Assembly (NCBI GenBank): GCA_002221725.1 | Contig: NJFT01000021.1 | Coordinates: 240,322-304,321, forward strand | DNA length: 64,000 nucleotides | Direction: 5' to 3' | From: Scedosporium boydii | Lineage: Eukaryota > Ascomycota > Sordariomycetes > Microascales > Microascaceae | In this document: in pieces, positions 36,003 through 48,465 of the stretch | Layout of the letters: each line of letters starts with the position of its first letter | Numbering within the stretch: the first letter of the stretch is position 1 | The notes under the pieces: model-generated | Told to the model about the DNA's origin: nothing | What the model saw: the letters and a program-made list of their open reading frames with translations, nothing else | Database searches by the model: none | Program-made: the position numbers and the translations under genes

Positions 36003-36729
36003 ACTTTCCTAAGGCATAAAGAGAAGCCTACTAAAAGCCTAAAGTTCACACATCTTGAATTTCATCTCACTAACATGATCTAGTTACCGCTTGGCCATAA
36101 TCAACACCCACAGCCTCCTCAACTTCTGCTCTCCGCAAAGCCCCCTAACCTCTACCGTCGTAACCATCCCCTCACCCCCAGGCACCCCCAGCCTTCCCAT
36201 CGAAAGGTCCCTCGAAGCGCACAACCGTGCCTCCGATCGTGCAGTAAGGCTTACAGCCGGCTGCCTAAATACCATACTCCGCCACGGGGCCGCGGCCACG
36301 CCCGCCACGTCACCCTACCTACACGTTCTGCTCGCCTTCTTGACGAGCGCGGCCCAACACCCCAACGGCGGCATCCCGATGACGCAGCTCTACGCGCTGC
36401 TCAACCGGGACCTGCTAACCGGCACTCTCAGCGTCATGCGCGGCAGACTACTGTCGACGGATGAGGGGTACGCCAAGGTCGTGGCCAGTAATACGTTGCC
36501 CCGCGTCGAGCTACGGGAGAAGGTGAGCTGCGACGTGGAGCCTTTGCCTGAGGATTATTTTATCAGGGGCAGTGTTTGGGAGGATTTGTATTTCCCGGAC
36601 ACGTGGTTCGACGATGATTCGAGGGACTACGATGAGAGGGTTACTGTAGAGGGGAAATGGATGGATCTGCAGAGGGAGCTTCGGTGCGTTTGGCTTGGCG
36701 GAAGACTTATTCAAAAGATAGGTTGGTGA
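34710..36729 (+). CDS. Est1/SMG7-type TPR protein
   Basis: Three exons, 34710-34734, 34786-35944 and 36084-36729, encode about 609 aa. The main frame has no early ATG, so a 25-base first exon (MPPKITSL, donor GTATAA) joined at acceptor TTCAG is proposed; it keeps phase. The body shows the Est1-type pattern: YSMPARLWRHAIYRLLDLMR, FVSLAFNMITVLYENSK, then WIEVSRYWYQRSIDLTPGIG and QRYHHIAILSRPG, followed by LLFFTKSFCTKTPFATA. These match the 14-3-3-like TPR core and the following helical DNA/RNA-binding region of Est1, SMG5 and SMG7. No PIN nuclease domain is present. The second intron (139 bp) holds an 18-unit TC repeat. Fungal members are linked to telomere or mRNA-decay functions, but which applies is unknown. 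The start exon is the least certain part. Confidence 0.72.
35962..35997 (+). repeat. (TC)18 microsatellite in an intron
   Basis: Thirty-six bases of perfect TC dinucleotide repeat lie inside the second intron of the Est1-type gene, 17 bp after its GTAAAC donor. It forms the pyrimidine-rich part of the intron and may vary in length between strains. Confidence 0.95.
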
Positions 36730-38663
36730 CGGTGGAAGGTCTCAAACAATATATCCTTCCATTTTCTTCATAATTTTGGGGTTTTGTTTTCTTTTTTTGC
36801 TTCCGTGATTTCTGTTATTTTTTTTATTCTTCTTTTTTATTCTCTTTGTTCTTTAGTTCTTGTCACCTTAAAATGCATTCCTTTCTTTTGTGATCTTGGT
36901 TTTTTTGAAGCATTCGTTAACTGGCATGGGCGGATTCGAAATTGTTGTCTCTGGCTGGCGCTGACAAGGTAATTATTTCCAAGCGGATAGACAGGCCGCT
37001 GCGAGTTTGTTTATTTTCTTCTCTCCTTAGTCCCCTCCTCTCCCTTCTTCATTTTCTACTCTCATTTTCGGGATTCTTTTCGGTCCTCTTTTTCTCATAA
37101 GTTTTGAGCTATTTTCATGCATCATGGCGGGGGGCAAAAGGCGCCAACATCACCAGTCTCATTCTCACGAAGCCACCATAAGATCTTTCACGGCCTCGTA
37201 TAGTCCCAACTCCAAATTCTATATCCCTCAAGATTGTATAATACACGAAAAACTATCCTCCTTTCTCAGCTAGACTTAAAAAAGACAGAAAAATAATAGT
37301 AATAATAATTCAAACCAGACTTGGTGGCAGCCACCTTCCGTTCCCTGCCGCCCTCCGTGCATCTCAATCCCACCCCAGGACCGGGAGCCCTCCAATCACC
37401 ACTTCGCTTATCAGCCTTGCATGCGCCCTCTAATCTGTCAACTGCTTCATGATCTGCGCCAACCCACCCATTTCGAATAGTTCGGCTTCCTCTTCTGAGA
37501 ATATTGCATGCCGAGGGTGTGGGTGTTGGTTCATTTCCCCCCTCCCGGACACGGGCCGACGTCAAAGGGTATGGGGTTTGAGTTGTTGGACCACAGACAA
37601 CCCTTGAGCGAGATGAGGGCGGTTTATAACTTGATGTGTCAGTTCCGAGGAGATGTGGGATAGTTGAGGGCTCAAGTTGAGAACTCGGACCTACTGTTTA
37701 TGGCGGGCTGCAGAATGGGCCGGCCAAGATTTATAGAGTTGAATCTGAGACCAGGCTATTCTCTATATGGGCTTGCTATAGTCGTCAACCCTTTTGTCAA
37801 GTCTACGTTCATTGCTTTAGTCTAACTAGTATATTAATCATGTTTCCTATCCTCGCCGCTTCCTTTTCCATGGGTATTTATACATCGACGTGTTTTCCGC
37901 TCCATCCGTGTGCGCCGTCTAAAAGTCATGTCTCGTCATATCATCTCGATCGTTTCCACCTATTTCTCATGTCACATTCACCATCCCAAACAATTGTAAC
38001 ATCTCTTCGTCTTGGACGTTCAAGTCTTCAGGCCCGAGTCGCGAATAGGATTAACGGGGCGTTGAGGCTTAGAGGGGGAGAGGTTTGTTATCTCAACGTC
38101 GTCTTGTTTGAATTGAGACGTCATTCGTGGCCGGAGACCTTGACGATAATCATGTTAGCATCCTTCCGCGATTGATACGAAGAATAAAGCCAATGGGATT
38201 AAGACTTTGGAAACTTACTGTTTCAATTCTCAGGCGGCCCGGAGACTGAGGTCCGCCTTCTCCGCGCCGCTCTCAAGTCCCCACTTCCCAGAACAAATGG
38301 CCCAATTGAAACCATTGATCTTTCCTCCCTTGCTCAAAGTTCTCGACGGACTCCAACTTATTGACGATGATCCGCAGTAGAGCAAAAACCTCCACTATTC
38401 TTGGCACGACGACCCGGCCCGCGACGAACAACGTGTGTGCTCCATAGTGGGTATGTCTACCATGATGTTGTTGGCATGCATTGCCGAGGCGTTTCTTGCC
38501 CTTTGCCGATTGGCTTTAACCAAAACCACGTCGGCCCTAACCTGACCATAGCAGGGCTGTGAGCTTGGTGTAAGGAGGTCCAATCCACCCAAGCCGACAA
38601 CGAGAAGGGAAACTTGGAAGAGGGGGAGGGACCAGTAACGGAGAAAGAAAAAAAAGGTGAATA
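36730..38663. other. Convergent interval, no supported gene
   Basis: This 1.9-kb stretch lies between the 3' ends of the Est1-type gene (+) and the membrane-protein gene (-). T-rich sequence follows the Est1-type stop (36780-37110). Frames at 37124-37273, 37266-37565 and 37840-38175 show no domain, conserved start or splice pattern. Confidence 0.5.
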
Positions 38664-39708
38664 TTACACATTTCCATCCGCAGACCCATTCCCTACCTTC
38701 TTCGCCCCATCTTCGAAGCCCTTCAAATCCGACGTCGACCGATCCTTTCCAAAAAGAACAATGACATCCCTCCCCTCCAAATCCACCAACGTCCCATCCG
38801 AAATCCTTGCCGAACTCGGCGTCGAAATAACACTCTCGCCCCCAATCGTCGACGCCACCGACCCCCTCTGATTCCTCGTCAGCGTCCCATTCGTCGTCGT
38901 CGTCCCATGGTTCATCGCCGCCTCGCCGACGATCCTCTTAAACACCCACGGTGCAACAACCATGACGACGCTATCGAGCCAGCCGAGAACGCACTGCGCC
39001 AGCGCGTGGTTCTCGAGGTGTTCACGCCCGCGCGTCCAGTACACGACGTTGACGATGAGGATGGCCAGGGACGTGAAGGTGCTGACGATGGCGTAGATGG
39101 ACCACGCTGCCATGAGGTACATGTGCGCTTTGGATTGGCGCATGTGGAAGGCTAGGTAGGTCGCGATGGAGGCGAACATGGCCCGCGAGATGAGCGGGGC
39201 GTCGTAGTAGAGACCGAAGCCTTGGGAGAGTTGCCAGAGGCCGAAGCCGGCGAAGACGATTTGGAGGGCTGTGGCGAGGCGGTAGCATCGTTTGGGATTG
39301 GAGTCGATGGGCGCATCGGTGAGGACGGAGACGATGTAGTGCTGGGGCAGTGTGAGGTTAGATTTGTTTGGGTCTTCTTACATACCACCAATGATGTGGT
39401 GGTGTAATCTAAGCCGAGGGCACCGGGAGCCTTACCTCGACGACGACGACATGCGCCACAGAAACAGCATCCAATATGGTAACTCCAACATCCGACTCCT
39501 TAACGGCACAAAAAATAATTAAAGTAAAAGCGAGAACGACAAAAACGGAAAGTGTCACTCTCCATGGCCAGTTCGCCGATGGCTTCCCGGGCCTTTTCGT
39601 CCGGTTGGTCCACTCAGTAATGGCAAGGTGTGCGGCGTGTATAACAGCAGTGCCGACAGCAGCGGCGACTGCACTGTGAAAGTGCGCTTTGTAAGAATGA
39701 GAAGGCAT
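38664..39708 (-). CDS. Fungal multi-TM membrane protein, unknown function
   Basis: Two exons, 39708-39436 and 39341-38664, encode 316 aa. The 94-bp intron has donor GTAAGG and acceptor CCCAG. About seven hydrophobic segments are visible, including AVAAAVGTAVIHAAHLAI, VTLSVFVVLAFTLIIFCAV, LQIVFAGFGLWQLSQGF, MFASIATYLAFHM, WSIYAIVSTFTSLAILIV and CVLGWLDSVVMVVAPWVF. The C-terminal 95 residues are hydrophilic and Ser/Thr/Gly-rich, probably cytosolic. The layout resembles a group of uncharacterised fungal integral membrane proteins. No transporter or receptor signature is apparent. The first ATG in frame (39708) gives a short polar N-terminus; the open frame continues further 5' without an ATG, so a missing 5' exon cannot be excluded. 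Confidence 0.75.
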
Positions 39709-42700
39709 CCTGTCATTGCCCAATAGGGAACGTTGGGCGGGGGGAGAGGAGGAGGGCTTTCAGTTGTGGCGGTGATGGCCTGACTCGAGAAGGTCCTGTC
39801 GTGTTGGTGACTTAAAAGATCTCGGGGATCCACTGCAGTGATATCACAAAACTTACAAGCCTAGGAGGGCTAGGCCACAAGACGCCTCGTGTGCAGGGGT
39901 GTGTGTGTGATTTGATGAGCGATCTGCGGGATCAAGAGATCGAAATCCGGGGGACGAGGAACCACAAGGGGTAAGGGGACATCGGACACGATATATACGG
40001 TACCCCCCCTCTGAATGGCATGAGGTGGGTTCGGGAACTACTCAGTACTCGAGAGGAGACGAGATCAAATGGCTCGATTGCTATTGGGGGCTGTAAGCTG
40101 TGTCGATAGCCGACCTCTGCCAAAAGCAACTCTTAATGAGGGGGTTGTGTTGCTATATACACTCGCTGTGCGTGTTGGGAAGAAGGAAGATATGTTCTAG
40201 TATAAGTCTATCACGAAAACTTAAGAGATAATGAGGGGCAGTGAGGGGGGAAAAGGCAATGAATGTCTGAATACTAAAGTAGGTTGGGTCGTCAAGTTGC
40301 TTGTTTAAAACAGATTAGAAAAATAGTAGATAGAAAAAGAAAGGGGAAAAAGCGAATCAAGAAAATCGTAGAGGGAAAAAAATGAAAGTGCGGTTCGATG
40401 GTCTCGAGACGCAGTGGTACGAAGAAGCAAGTGCGTCGATATCGCCAGACAGGAACCAGCCAATAACGACCCATCCAATTACCATATTTCTTCCATAGTG
40501 GGAGAAAAAAACGAGCTGGAGGCGTACTATGTGTGCAAGTATGGGATTATTTCTTTGGGGATTCCCGTCACCTGGGCATTTCCAGCAAATCGGAACTTGA
40601 ACGGACTCGATGGGATGGCGTTGAGCGGAACCAGCAGCAGCCCTGAGGCGTCTTTCATGTAGGTACAGAACACAATGGAAACACATCACACGGCATAACC
40701 TGTTGCGCCATTCGGTTTCGGGGCTCTCGGGGGTCAGGGGTAAAAATGTGATGTTGGCATCCGCTGATAGTCCTGGATGGCGAGAGCTTGATGCCTGTCT
40801 TGCATGACCGCGGGAGCTATCGGACGCCATGGCAGGGTCTTGTCCAATGCTGGGTAATGGCATGCACTACCTTGCATCCCGAACCTGGTGTCCAGCTGTT
40901 CCCTGCAGCTGGAAACTACGTTGTAGCCTCAACTGATCCTTGCCCTCCGCAACTTGCGAGAACTGCCGTCGGATCATTGAGGGGAAGGAACAGGGATGGT
41001 GGGAGTGAACTAGAGACAGCAAGCATCAATTGATATCAATTGGGTACATCAGAGGCTATCAAGACTCTGGGCATCGTCAATGCCGCTTGTTTGGCTTTCC
41101 AATGGCACAGCACCAAAAAGAAAATAAGCCAAAAGAAAGGAAAATAAAAAATATCAGAAGAAGAAAGTACAGAAAAAAAGTTCAAAAGACACATCAATGT
41201 CCCACTAGGGTCTTGGACGATGAATTAGAACTTGCTTTTTCGGACCCGACAACGAGGCGGGGAGATACAGACTGGAACAAGTTCAAGATCGAGCACTAAA
41301 AAACCCTGGCTGTTTAAGAAGATTGAATGCCACACACGCTTTCTCTCTGCCCTGTTAGTCTTAGATCTCGCTTTTCCATACACTCAATGACACTAGCTGC
41401 TCTCTTGTTGCTTTTGCTGATTGTCTTCGCTGTCAGAAACAACTGTTCAGTTCATCAAGACGAAAGAGTCAAAACATGCATGGAGGGCGGAGCCCATCCA
41501 ACCACTCCGGCGCAAGAAAAAAATTTCAACATTATATCCAGAAAACGGCCCCCAAACACGAGACACCAAGACACATGAAGTACACACAAACAATAGTAGA
41601 GATGAAACTGGTCCTGAATCCACAATGCTGGGTCGGTGAAGACGTGGCCTCAGGGGTCCTGACTGCACTGCAACCCAGCTCGGCAAGACGAATATGTTAT
41701 CGCCGGAGCGGAAATGGAGGCATTAGCGGAAGAACGAGTCGACTGATCAATGGCAAACTCTGTCGTGCCACCGGGCGAACAACACGATAACCCCACGGAA
41801 GGATTCTCGCCTGGCCCACAGTCGCATCCGAGGTCTGAGCAGGCTTTCCTTTTGGGCGTAAATTTCAAGTTGCCCATTCCCGGAAGGGAAATGGAAGTCG
41901 AGAAAAAGAAAGACAGAAATGGAAAAGAAAATAATAAAAAATAAATAAATTAAAACAGCCCCAGAGAGGAGGCGGAGGAGTAAAACAGAGCAATGGCAAT
42001 TGCCCACGCCCGTGCGCCTCCCGGATCCAGGGCGTAAACGTCCCGCCCAGCAGGGCAAGGGTTCCAAAGAAGATCTGCCAGCGGTTCCCGCCACATTGAT
42101 CGCACAGACAGCACCCTAGAGTGCTGAATGCCGAGCTCGTCAGGAGCGCTGAAGCCTCCACGCTAGGGTTGAGGCTCGGCAGTCTGCATACGATTAGGAG
42201 CCTCACTGTTCATCACTATTCCGTTTTCACCTACTATTGATGACGTATTGAAGCGAGGCCCGACCTGCTCTTTAGCCACAATATGACAATTTGTTAGAAC
42301 TTCATAGAGTAAACGAGTGGCAGACCGGGAACTGAGACACTGGGGGGCTGACAGCTGGCATATGCTGAGGCCTTTCAAAACTGCTCAGTGTTGACATCAG
42401 AGACTTCTGCGGCTCTCGCTTCCGGCCCGAAACTACCGGGGAAATGGCAATGCGTGGAATTTTTTTCCCCCCTCGTATAAACCGCCGCGATAGATCGGCG
42501 CACGAAAAAGCGAGGTTCTGGCCTTTTCTCGGTGAAGTGCCAAGAGATCAAATCCTGATATTTTTTCCCGCAGTTTTCGTTGGGGCCCATATTACCTCAG
42601 ACCACATTTACCCCGGGAGTTAAAAATTGAGGAGCCCGTCAATTTCCCCTCGATACAGCTCGATCAATAGTCGCTTTCATTCCGCTTTGCTGGGATTATA

Positions 42701-45700
42701 TGGTTTTTACCAAGAGGTCAGGTGCCGCACGCACTTTTCGATATAGTGGCGAAGGATTTGGATGAATTGGAAATCTGAGAGTCTGTAGAAAGGCAATGCA
42801 GATCCGCCTCAAGCCGAGCGTCGAGCTTATGGTTGCTGCTGACGATTCCTGTTATTTTGGGAATGCCGAATGATACCTGACTTCTGGTCAAGAATATCCA
42901 TGCTTGAAGCTGATTGGAGGGAGGAACACTGCCCCAAACCGCCTTTTGTTCGCCTTGCTTCAGCTGGGCCAACAACGTCCAGTCGCAGTTGGCAAAGGCC
43001 TCGCCTCACAAATTCATAAAAACGCCTCCACCCGCGATGACTCAACGACTTAGAAGATTGGCGACAAACGCGATCCCAGCACACTTGTGTGATCGCCTCA
43101 AGTAGCAAATGAAAGAAAGATGAGGGTATGATGATGTCAGACAAGGCCAATCATGATGGAATGAGGTTCCCTTGTTTCAAAAGATGTGGTGGGTCGCGTC
43201 TATACGACGGTCTAATGGCCGATGGTGATGTGAAATAGGACTAAATTCGATGTCGATGACGCCCACGTAGATTCCCCAAGGCGTTATCTGTGTCTTGCCT
43301 CGTCGTGTAGGCAGGGAATCGATCGCCATGTAAATGACGCCGTAGCAAGTGACGAGCACCTTGACGTTTGCCCGGTTTGCCCGACCATTGTATTTTCGGC
43401 GTCAAATCTTGAACCACAAGGCGGTTGACTTCATACTTAAGTAGCGTGATGAACTCTTCTTCGTTATCCTTAGTTAATGCCGCGGACTTTGCCAACTCTC
43501 CACACTCGAGAACTAAAGCCAAAAAGAAGAAAAAAAAAAAAAGACGAGATAAGATAAACCGGATTCACCTACCATAATTTGAGGTACGTCATGATCCTTG
43601 TAAATGATGGTCTCCGGGCGCACACCAATTGCACGGTCTCCTTGCTAACCAGCCGCATGTGTAGATTTTGGCAAACCCGCATACTCAAATTTATCAATCC
43701 TGTGAGCGTCATAATGGAGACATCTCATACCCACAGCAATGGCTACGGCCGCTTTGCCGTTACAATACATCAGACATCTCAAGCACCTAACGAGCGTGAA
43801 AAACTGAGAACGTTTGAGGACTTCAACCGGCAAAAAAGGAAAAGGGAGAAGGCCGCCCTGCATTCTCAACAGGAGGATAAGGAATGGAAAAGACGGAGCG
43901 GAAAGTAGGGTTTAGCCTCAAAATGAGCGTTACTTACGGCGGAAAGTTTGGACATGTCGCCTCCTTTACCCGCTTCTGGATGAAGGTTCCGTGAACTTGG
44001 GACGTGTGGTGGCCATTAATATGCGGGTGAACAACAACGGAGAGAAAGCCTAATAGCCGCGAAACTCAGGCTGCCAATCTGTATAATAGTATAGAATAGG
44101 AAATCGTTCTGGGAAAGCGAGGGTTTCCTCGCCGATGAAAGATCGTGCCCCGGCAAGAGTATCATCGTGAATTCAGGTACGCTGAGGAGCACGCGCTGCC
44201 ATTTCGGCGGCTAACTGCTCTGAAGTCTGAGTACGTCGAGCACAATATCGGAGGCTCCATCGTTCCACTGTCTCCACACGACGGCCCCTGAATTTTAATT
44301 CCTGGGGCCATTCCATGCATATTGATACTTGCATATTCTGCCGCAGCAATGGGTCTCGGTGCCCAGCCGGCTGCATCCGACTGGCTTGGAGTGTTATCAT
44401 CTGTATGAAGGAGTAGCACGACGTCTCGACGGTTCATGAAGCTGCACAGAAATGAGACGGAAGACTTGGTTGCATACTTGTCCTCGCATGTCCAAATTGT
44501 ACTGGGGGTAGTGTTCAGGACGCCAAGCAGGGTCCGAGGGGACGCTGGAGAAGCGGTAGCTCTCCAGGGATCATTGACACATAATGGACGATCGTCGACA
44601 GCCACCTTAGGCTAAATCCGATGCCTCGAACAGAATAAGGAAATGAAGAAATTAACGCCGAAACAGAGTCACGTTTCGTAGGTTAACGGCTGAGCGAGAG
44701 AACTAAGAAGCACTAGGGCTTGATGAACAGGGATCTTGGGGGATCCAACCCCCAAACGGCGAGGTGGCGGGACACTACTTCCGCCAGGGACGTTCGTGGA
44801 GTGACAGCACGATGAGCAGAGCCGACTTGCCTGGCTTGAACTGATGAGCATTGATGTGTTGATGTCAAGTTCCTGATATTGATTGATTCAGGCAGATCAA
44901 GTGGGACATAAAGAGTCAAATGCAACTAACTGCAAAAGTTTCTCCTAATTGCGTCGTATTCATCACAAGTATCAAGATGCGCATATGAAGGTGCACAAGT
45001 GAAACTGTCCATCGATCTGATTCGATCGGACCTTCCCCGAATACAAGTAGGCCTTGGGACGTACCAGATCGAATCAATCCAGCAGGAGCACCTTCCAGCA
45101 TCAACCCATCAACGGTTGGTCTATAATTGCAACAGTCTACAACCTACCGAGGTAATGAAACACTGATCAGTCGAGGGCAGCCTGAAGTCAGTAACATTAA
45201 ATTGATTGATTTTGACAACCGGGGCTGAGCCGACGTGGAGAGTATTTATCTGCTCGCAGCTTCCAGCCAGGTTTCGGGGCCAGTTGATCCTGTGGTTGGC
45301 CTGCCGCAGCCAGTTGCAAGGTAACGTACCCCCACCTACGAAATAATACGACATTGAGGGGCTTTGACCCGAAGAGACGGCACATCTAACGCATAAGTCT
45401 GAAGCAGCCTACTTTATACCTGCAGACACCACATGCTCAAGTCAACTGTTACTTCCTTCGTATGTATTCCGTACTCCATATTCCGTGTAACGAAGTTTCC
45501 CCGTCCGGATGTCTGCATATTTTAATCATAAACTCGGCAAGTGCGAGGGACCCACCGCTACCGGGTTCCCGGAGTGGAGCCGGCAAGGGAAGGAACCGGT
45601 TGGCCCGTTTTCTTCCTGCTTGGGAATAGTGGTCCTTCCCGAAATAATCTCGGCCTCCGGGAAATGTTAATTGCGGAAGTGGTAATTGTTTTGGTGTCTT

Positions 45701-47614
45701 GGTACCGAGGTACATCAATGCAAGGGAAAAATGACAACCCAATCTCCTTCAGAGGAGATCATAATTGATCAACAATCGACCACGTTACATACAACACGCC
45801 GCAGACATCGACAACATCCACGCACTAAACTTTACAAGCGGTTATTAAGGATGTGCGCTTTCATTCATCAGTTGATGAAGACAATGGAGGACCCTTGATT
45901 AATTGGACTGCATTCGATGGGTCCACCATAGCACCCGCAGGCGCACCGCCAACCAGGGTTACCACACTGAGACACCGGAACATTAGCTCCACGGACAGCC
46001 TAGTGGACTACGCTACTGCCCCTTGCGAAGCTGATGCTGGACCAGTTAGCCTTGTAGTTTGCGGTCGAACGCAGGGGTGCCGCAGCACCGCCTGGAGAAG
46101 CCCTGCATCTATCAGGGCCCTTTCCCGTTTCTCCTTTTTATAAGGAGAGAAAACAAAACTTTCTTTCTGGGCAACTGGGCATGTGTAACGATGTCGAGAT
46201 TGGCCCAAGCCAAGAGTAGTGCGTATGGAGATCATACATCGTTGATGGCAAATGCGCCTAGTAAACCAGACGCTATTCCGCAACGATGAGCCTTGATCCC
46301 CATATGAAGTGAGACGGGCTCCTCTCTAACAATACGCCAGCGCGCCACGATTTCTGTCAGATATGACGGGTTGATAAAAAAAAGGCAGGACGGTGCGGTG
46401 GCCATTAAAATACCAAATCATCCTTTCCTGTCTCAGAGAATAACGACATATGTCTTGAACCATTTGGGCAATAGTCCGAGTAATTGCCCGACGATGCCTA
46501 CGAGTGATGCAGATGATTCTTAGACGTCAACTCCGTCTCAACTCTTTGGTTCATAGGCTAGTGCACTCATCTACGGCTACCATCAGCCATCAGCCATCCA
46601 CCTACTCTCCACGACTCAGACAATGGCCAATTTTGATCTCTAGCCGAGGATCGTAGATCTGTTCGTTAATTTCCCAGGGCCCTCATCCCGGCGTGCCGGG
46701 CCCGCAGCCATCGTGCATCTGCACCACTGAGACACCGATCCAACTTGTGTGCAACTTTTCGGAGACTACTTGATCCTCGCATCGCAGGAGCAGCCCTACC
46801 GGCAGTTGGATCTTGCAAGTCTCACGGCAGAGCTAGGCGAACCATGGAGCAACCTGGTGGCAGGAATGATGGATACACTTCCAGCATCTAGCCCCTGGCC
46901 CCGGACCAGGGATGGGAGATGGCACGCCAAGTATCACGAACATGAAGAATCAAAACTCAAGGCGGGTCTGTTACCCGTCGCCTTCTCTAGTGGCGGTTAC
47001 TCCCCTTCGAATCGACGTAGCGCATTCAGCCTCATCGCTCTATTGACAGAGACTCCCTGTCAAGTGGCTGGCTCTCCGGAGTATTTGACCGAATCTCGTC
47101 GTCACCTCAGCATTACCTGATACGGCTTAACCATTCGCTGTTGGTAGCCTCGCCTACTCGCCCGATCCCCAGGAGATTTCCTCAACCAGGGCTAGAATTC
47201 TCATGACGGGTCGCTTTGTTTGACCCGCTGCCAGACTAATTGGTGGCCCCGCGCCGGGGGTGGGAATCCACAGCAGCGGCACCCAGATGCACGCCATCCC
47301 TCGCGCCTAGTCTAAGAGTATGTCTCGACGTGTAGACTGATATATAACTTCATGCAATCTGCCACTACTCGGCGATCACTCGCATAGACCAGAAGTTCTG
47401 GTTCACCTTGGCGACGCAGATTCTCACTCAAGACTCACTCTCCATTCTTTCCATAAAGGCCTTTTCTCCACTCTGTCACTTCCCGTCTCCGCTCTCCCAG
47501 ACTTCTTCGATTAATTTCCCATCCCCATTGTGATTGCAAATCTTAACCGGGTATCTGGTGGAGAGGCAACCTTAGGTCCTTTGACCAAGTCCATCACAAT
47601 TATTACCAGCAGCC
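39709..47614. other. 7.9-kb gene-poor accessory interval
   Basis: No gene can be assembled with confidence in this long interval. Frames that look partly coding but fail on context are: 40357-40863 (-, 168 codons, with a CWKCPGDGNPQ segment), 44162-44605 (-, 147 codons, GTG head, possible short intron), and 42718-42975 (-). A frame-broken coding-like patch at 43177-43590 is listed separately. A TATATAA element at 47340-47346 and a C/T-rich tract at about 47430-47515 probably belong to the bZIP promoter. No intact transposon, terminal repeat or reverse-transcriptase motif was seen. Confidence 0.45.
43177..43590 (-). pseudogene. Coding-like fragment in disrupted frames, unrecognised
   Basis: Two adjacent minus-strand frames read like protein but lie in different phases. 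One gives LECGELAKSAALTKDNEEEF and YEVNRLVVQDLTPKIQW. The next gives VLVTCYGVIYMAIDSLPTRR, then ITPWGIYVGVIDIEF, ending at a stop at 43177. An upstream piece reads GVRPETIIYKDHDVPQIM and ends at a GTAGGT donor. A T-run of 13 separates two of them, as in introns of real genes here. It may be a decayed gene, or a gene with an exon boundary I have missed. I do not recognise the family. Confidence 0.28.
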
Positions 47615-48465
47615 ATGGCTCCGCGACGATCAGCTCTCTATTCCCTCCTCAATGAGGGGGCTTCCGAACATGACATGATGTCCGAGTCCGACATCAACAG
47701 CGGGAACACGAGTGACGTTCCTATCTCAACGCCCCCTTCTCGCAGCAATTCTCGGGTCCCCTCGAACAGTCCAAACGGACTACGGACCCCAGCGTCCTAC
47801 CCACAGGCCGGTCCGTTGACCCAAGTTCCCGTCTACTTTTATTCCAGTCTTAACACGTAAATAACTGGATATCCATGTTTCTGTAACTGACATGAATAGC
47901 CGCAGACCATATGGAAGCTTCACCTCACACCGCCTACTACCGTGGCGCAGCGCATCCGCATGCACCGTACGCGTCCACCCACCAAACCTCTTACTCATCA
48001 CCTGTACCTGGACTTCCCGGCGCTCCAGGCGCCTATCGTCACGGAATGCATCCAGGAGGTCTACCACCAATTTCCGGCCTACAAGGCCCCATGATGACGG
48101 GCGACGCCGTCACGGCGCCCCACATGGCATCCCTCAACAAGCCTGTAGAGGACATGTTCCTCGTGAGAATCGACACTTACACGGCATCCAAGGAAGCCGG
48201 AGACAAACGACAGAAAAACGCGGATGCGTCGGCACGCTACAGACGCCGGAAAGCCGACCAGGCCGCGGAGGAAAAGTCCAAGATGGCGCAGCTCCAGGAG
48301 GAAAACCGATATCTCGGTGGCCGCGTGATCGAGCTGACGCGGCAACGAGAATTTTACCGATCGGAGAGGCAGGCGCTGAGGGAGTTGATGCTTACGGTGC
48401 CTGAGCTGAAGGAGGTTGCGAAGAATAGGCCAGCTACTCCCCTGCCGCCTTATGATGAGCAATGA
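47615..48465 (+). CDS. bZIP transcription factor
   Basis: Two exons, 47615-47846 and 47900-48465, encode 265 aa. The N-terminal part is Ser/Pro-rich (MAPRRSALYSLLNEGASEHD). The middle is rich in His, Pro and Tyr. The bZIP region is near residues 180-245: the basic region KRQKNADASARYRRRK has the invariant N-x7-R, and it runs into a short leucine-type zipper (MAQLQEENRYLGGRVIELT). The NAxASARxRxRRK type of basic region is shared with MetR/Zip-like fungal regulators of nutrient and stress responses; the exact orthologue is uncertain. The splice donor fitting the reading phase is GTCTTA, which is non-consensus. A better donor (GTAAAT, 47857) gives the wrong phase, so this boundary needs cDNA. 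The factor stands alone in gene-poor DNA. Confidence 0.82.

Noticed and set aside
47320..47387. Two short upstream ORFs (6 and 11 codons) before the bZIP gene, as in GCN4/cpcA-type control
   Set aside because: A TATATAA element at 47340-47346 lies between them and the C/T-rich start-site region is further downstream, so at least the first, and probably both, are not in the mRNA.
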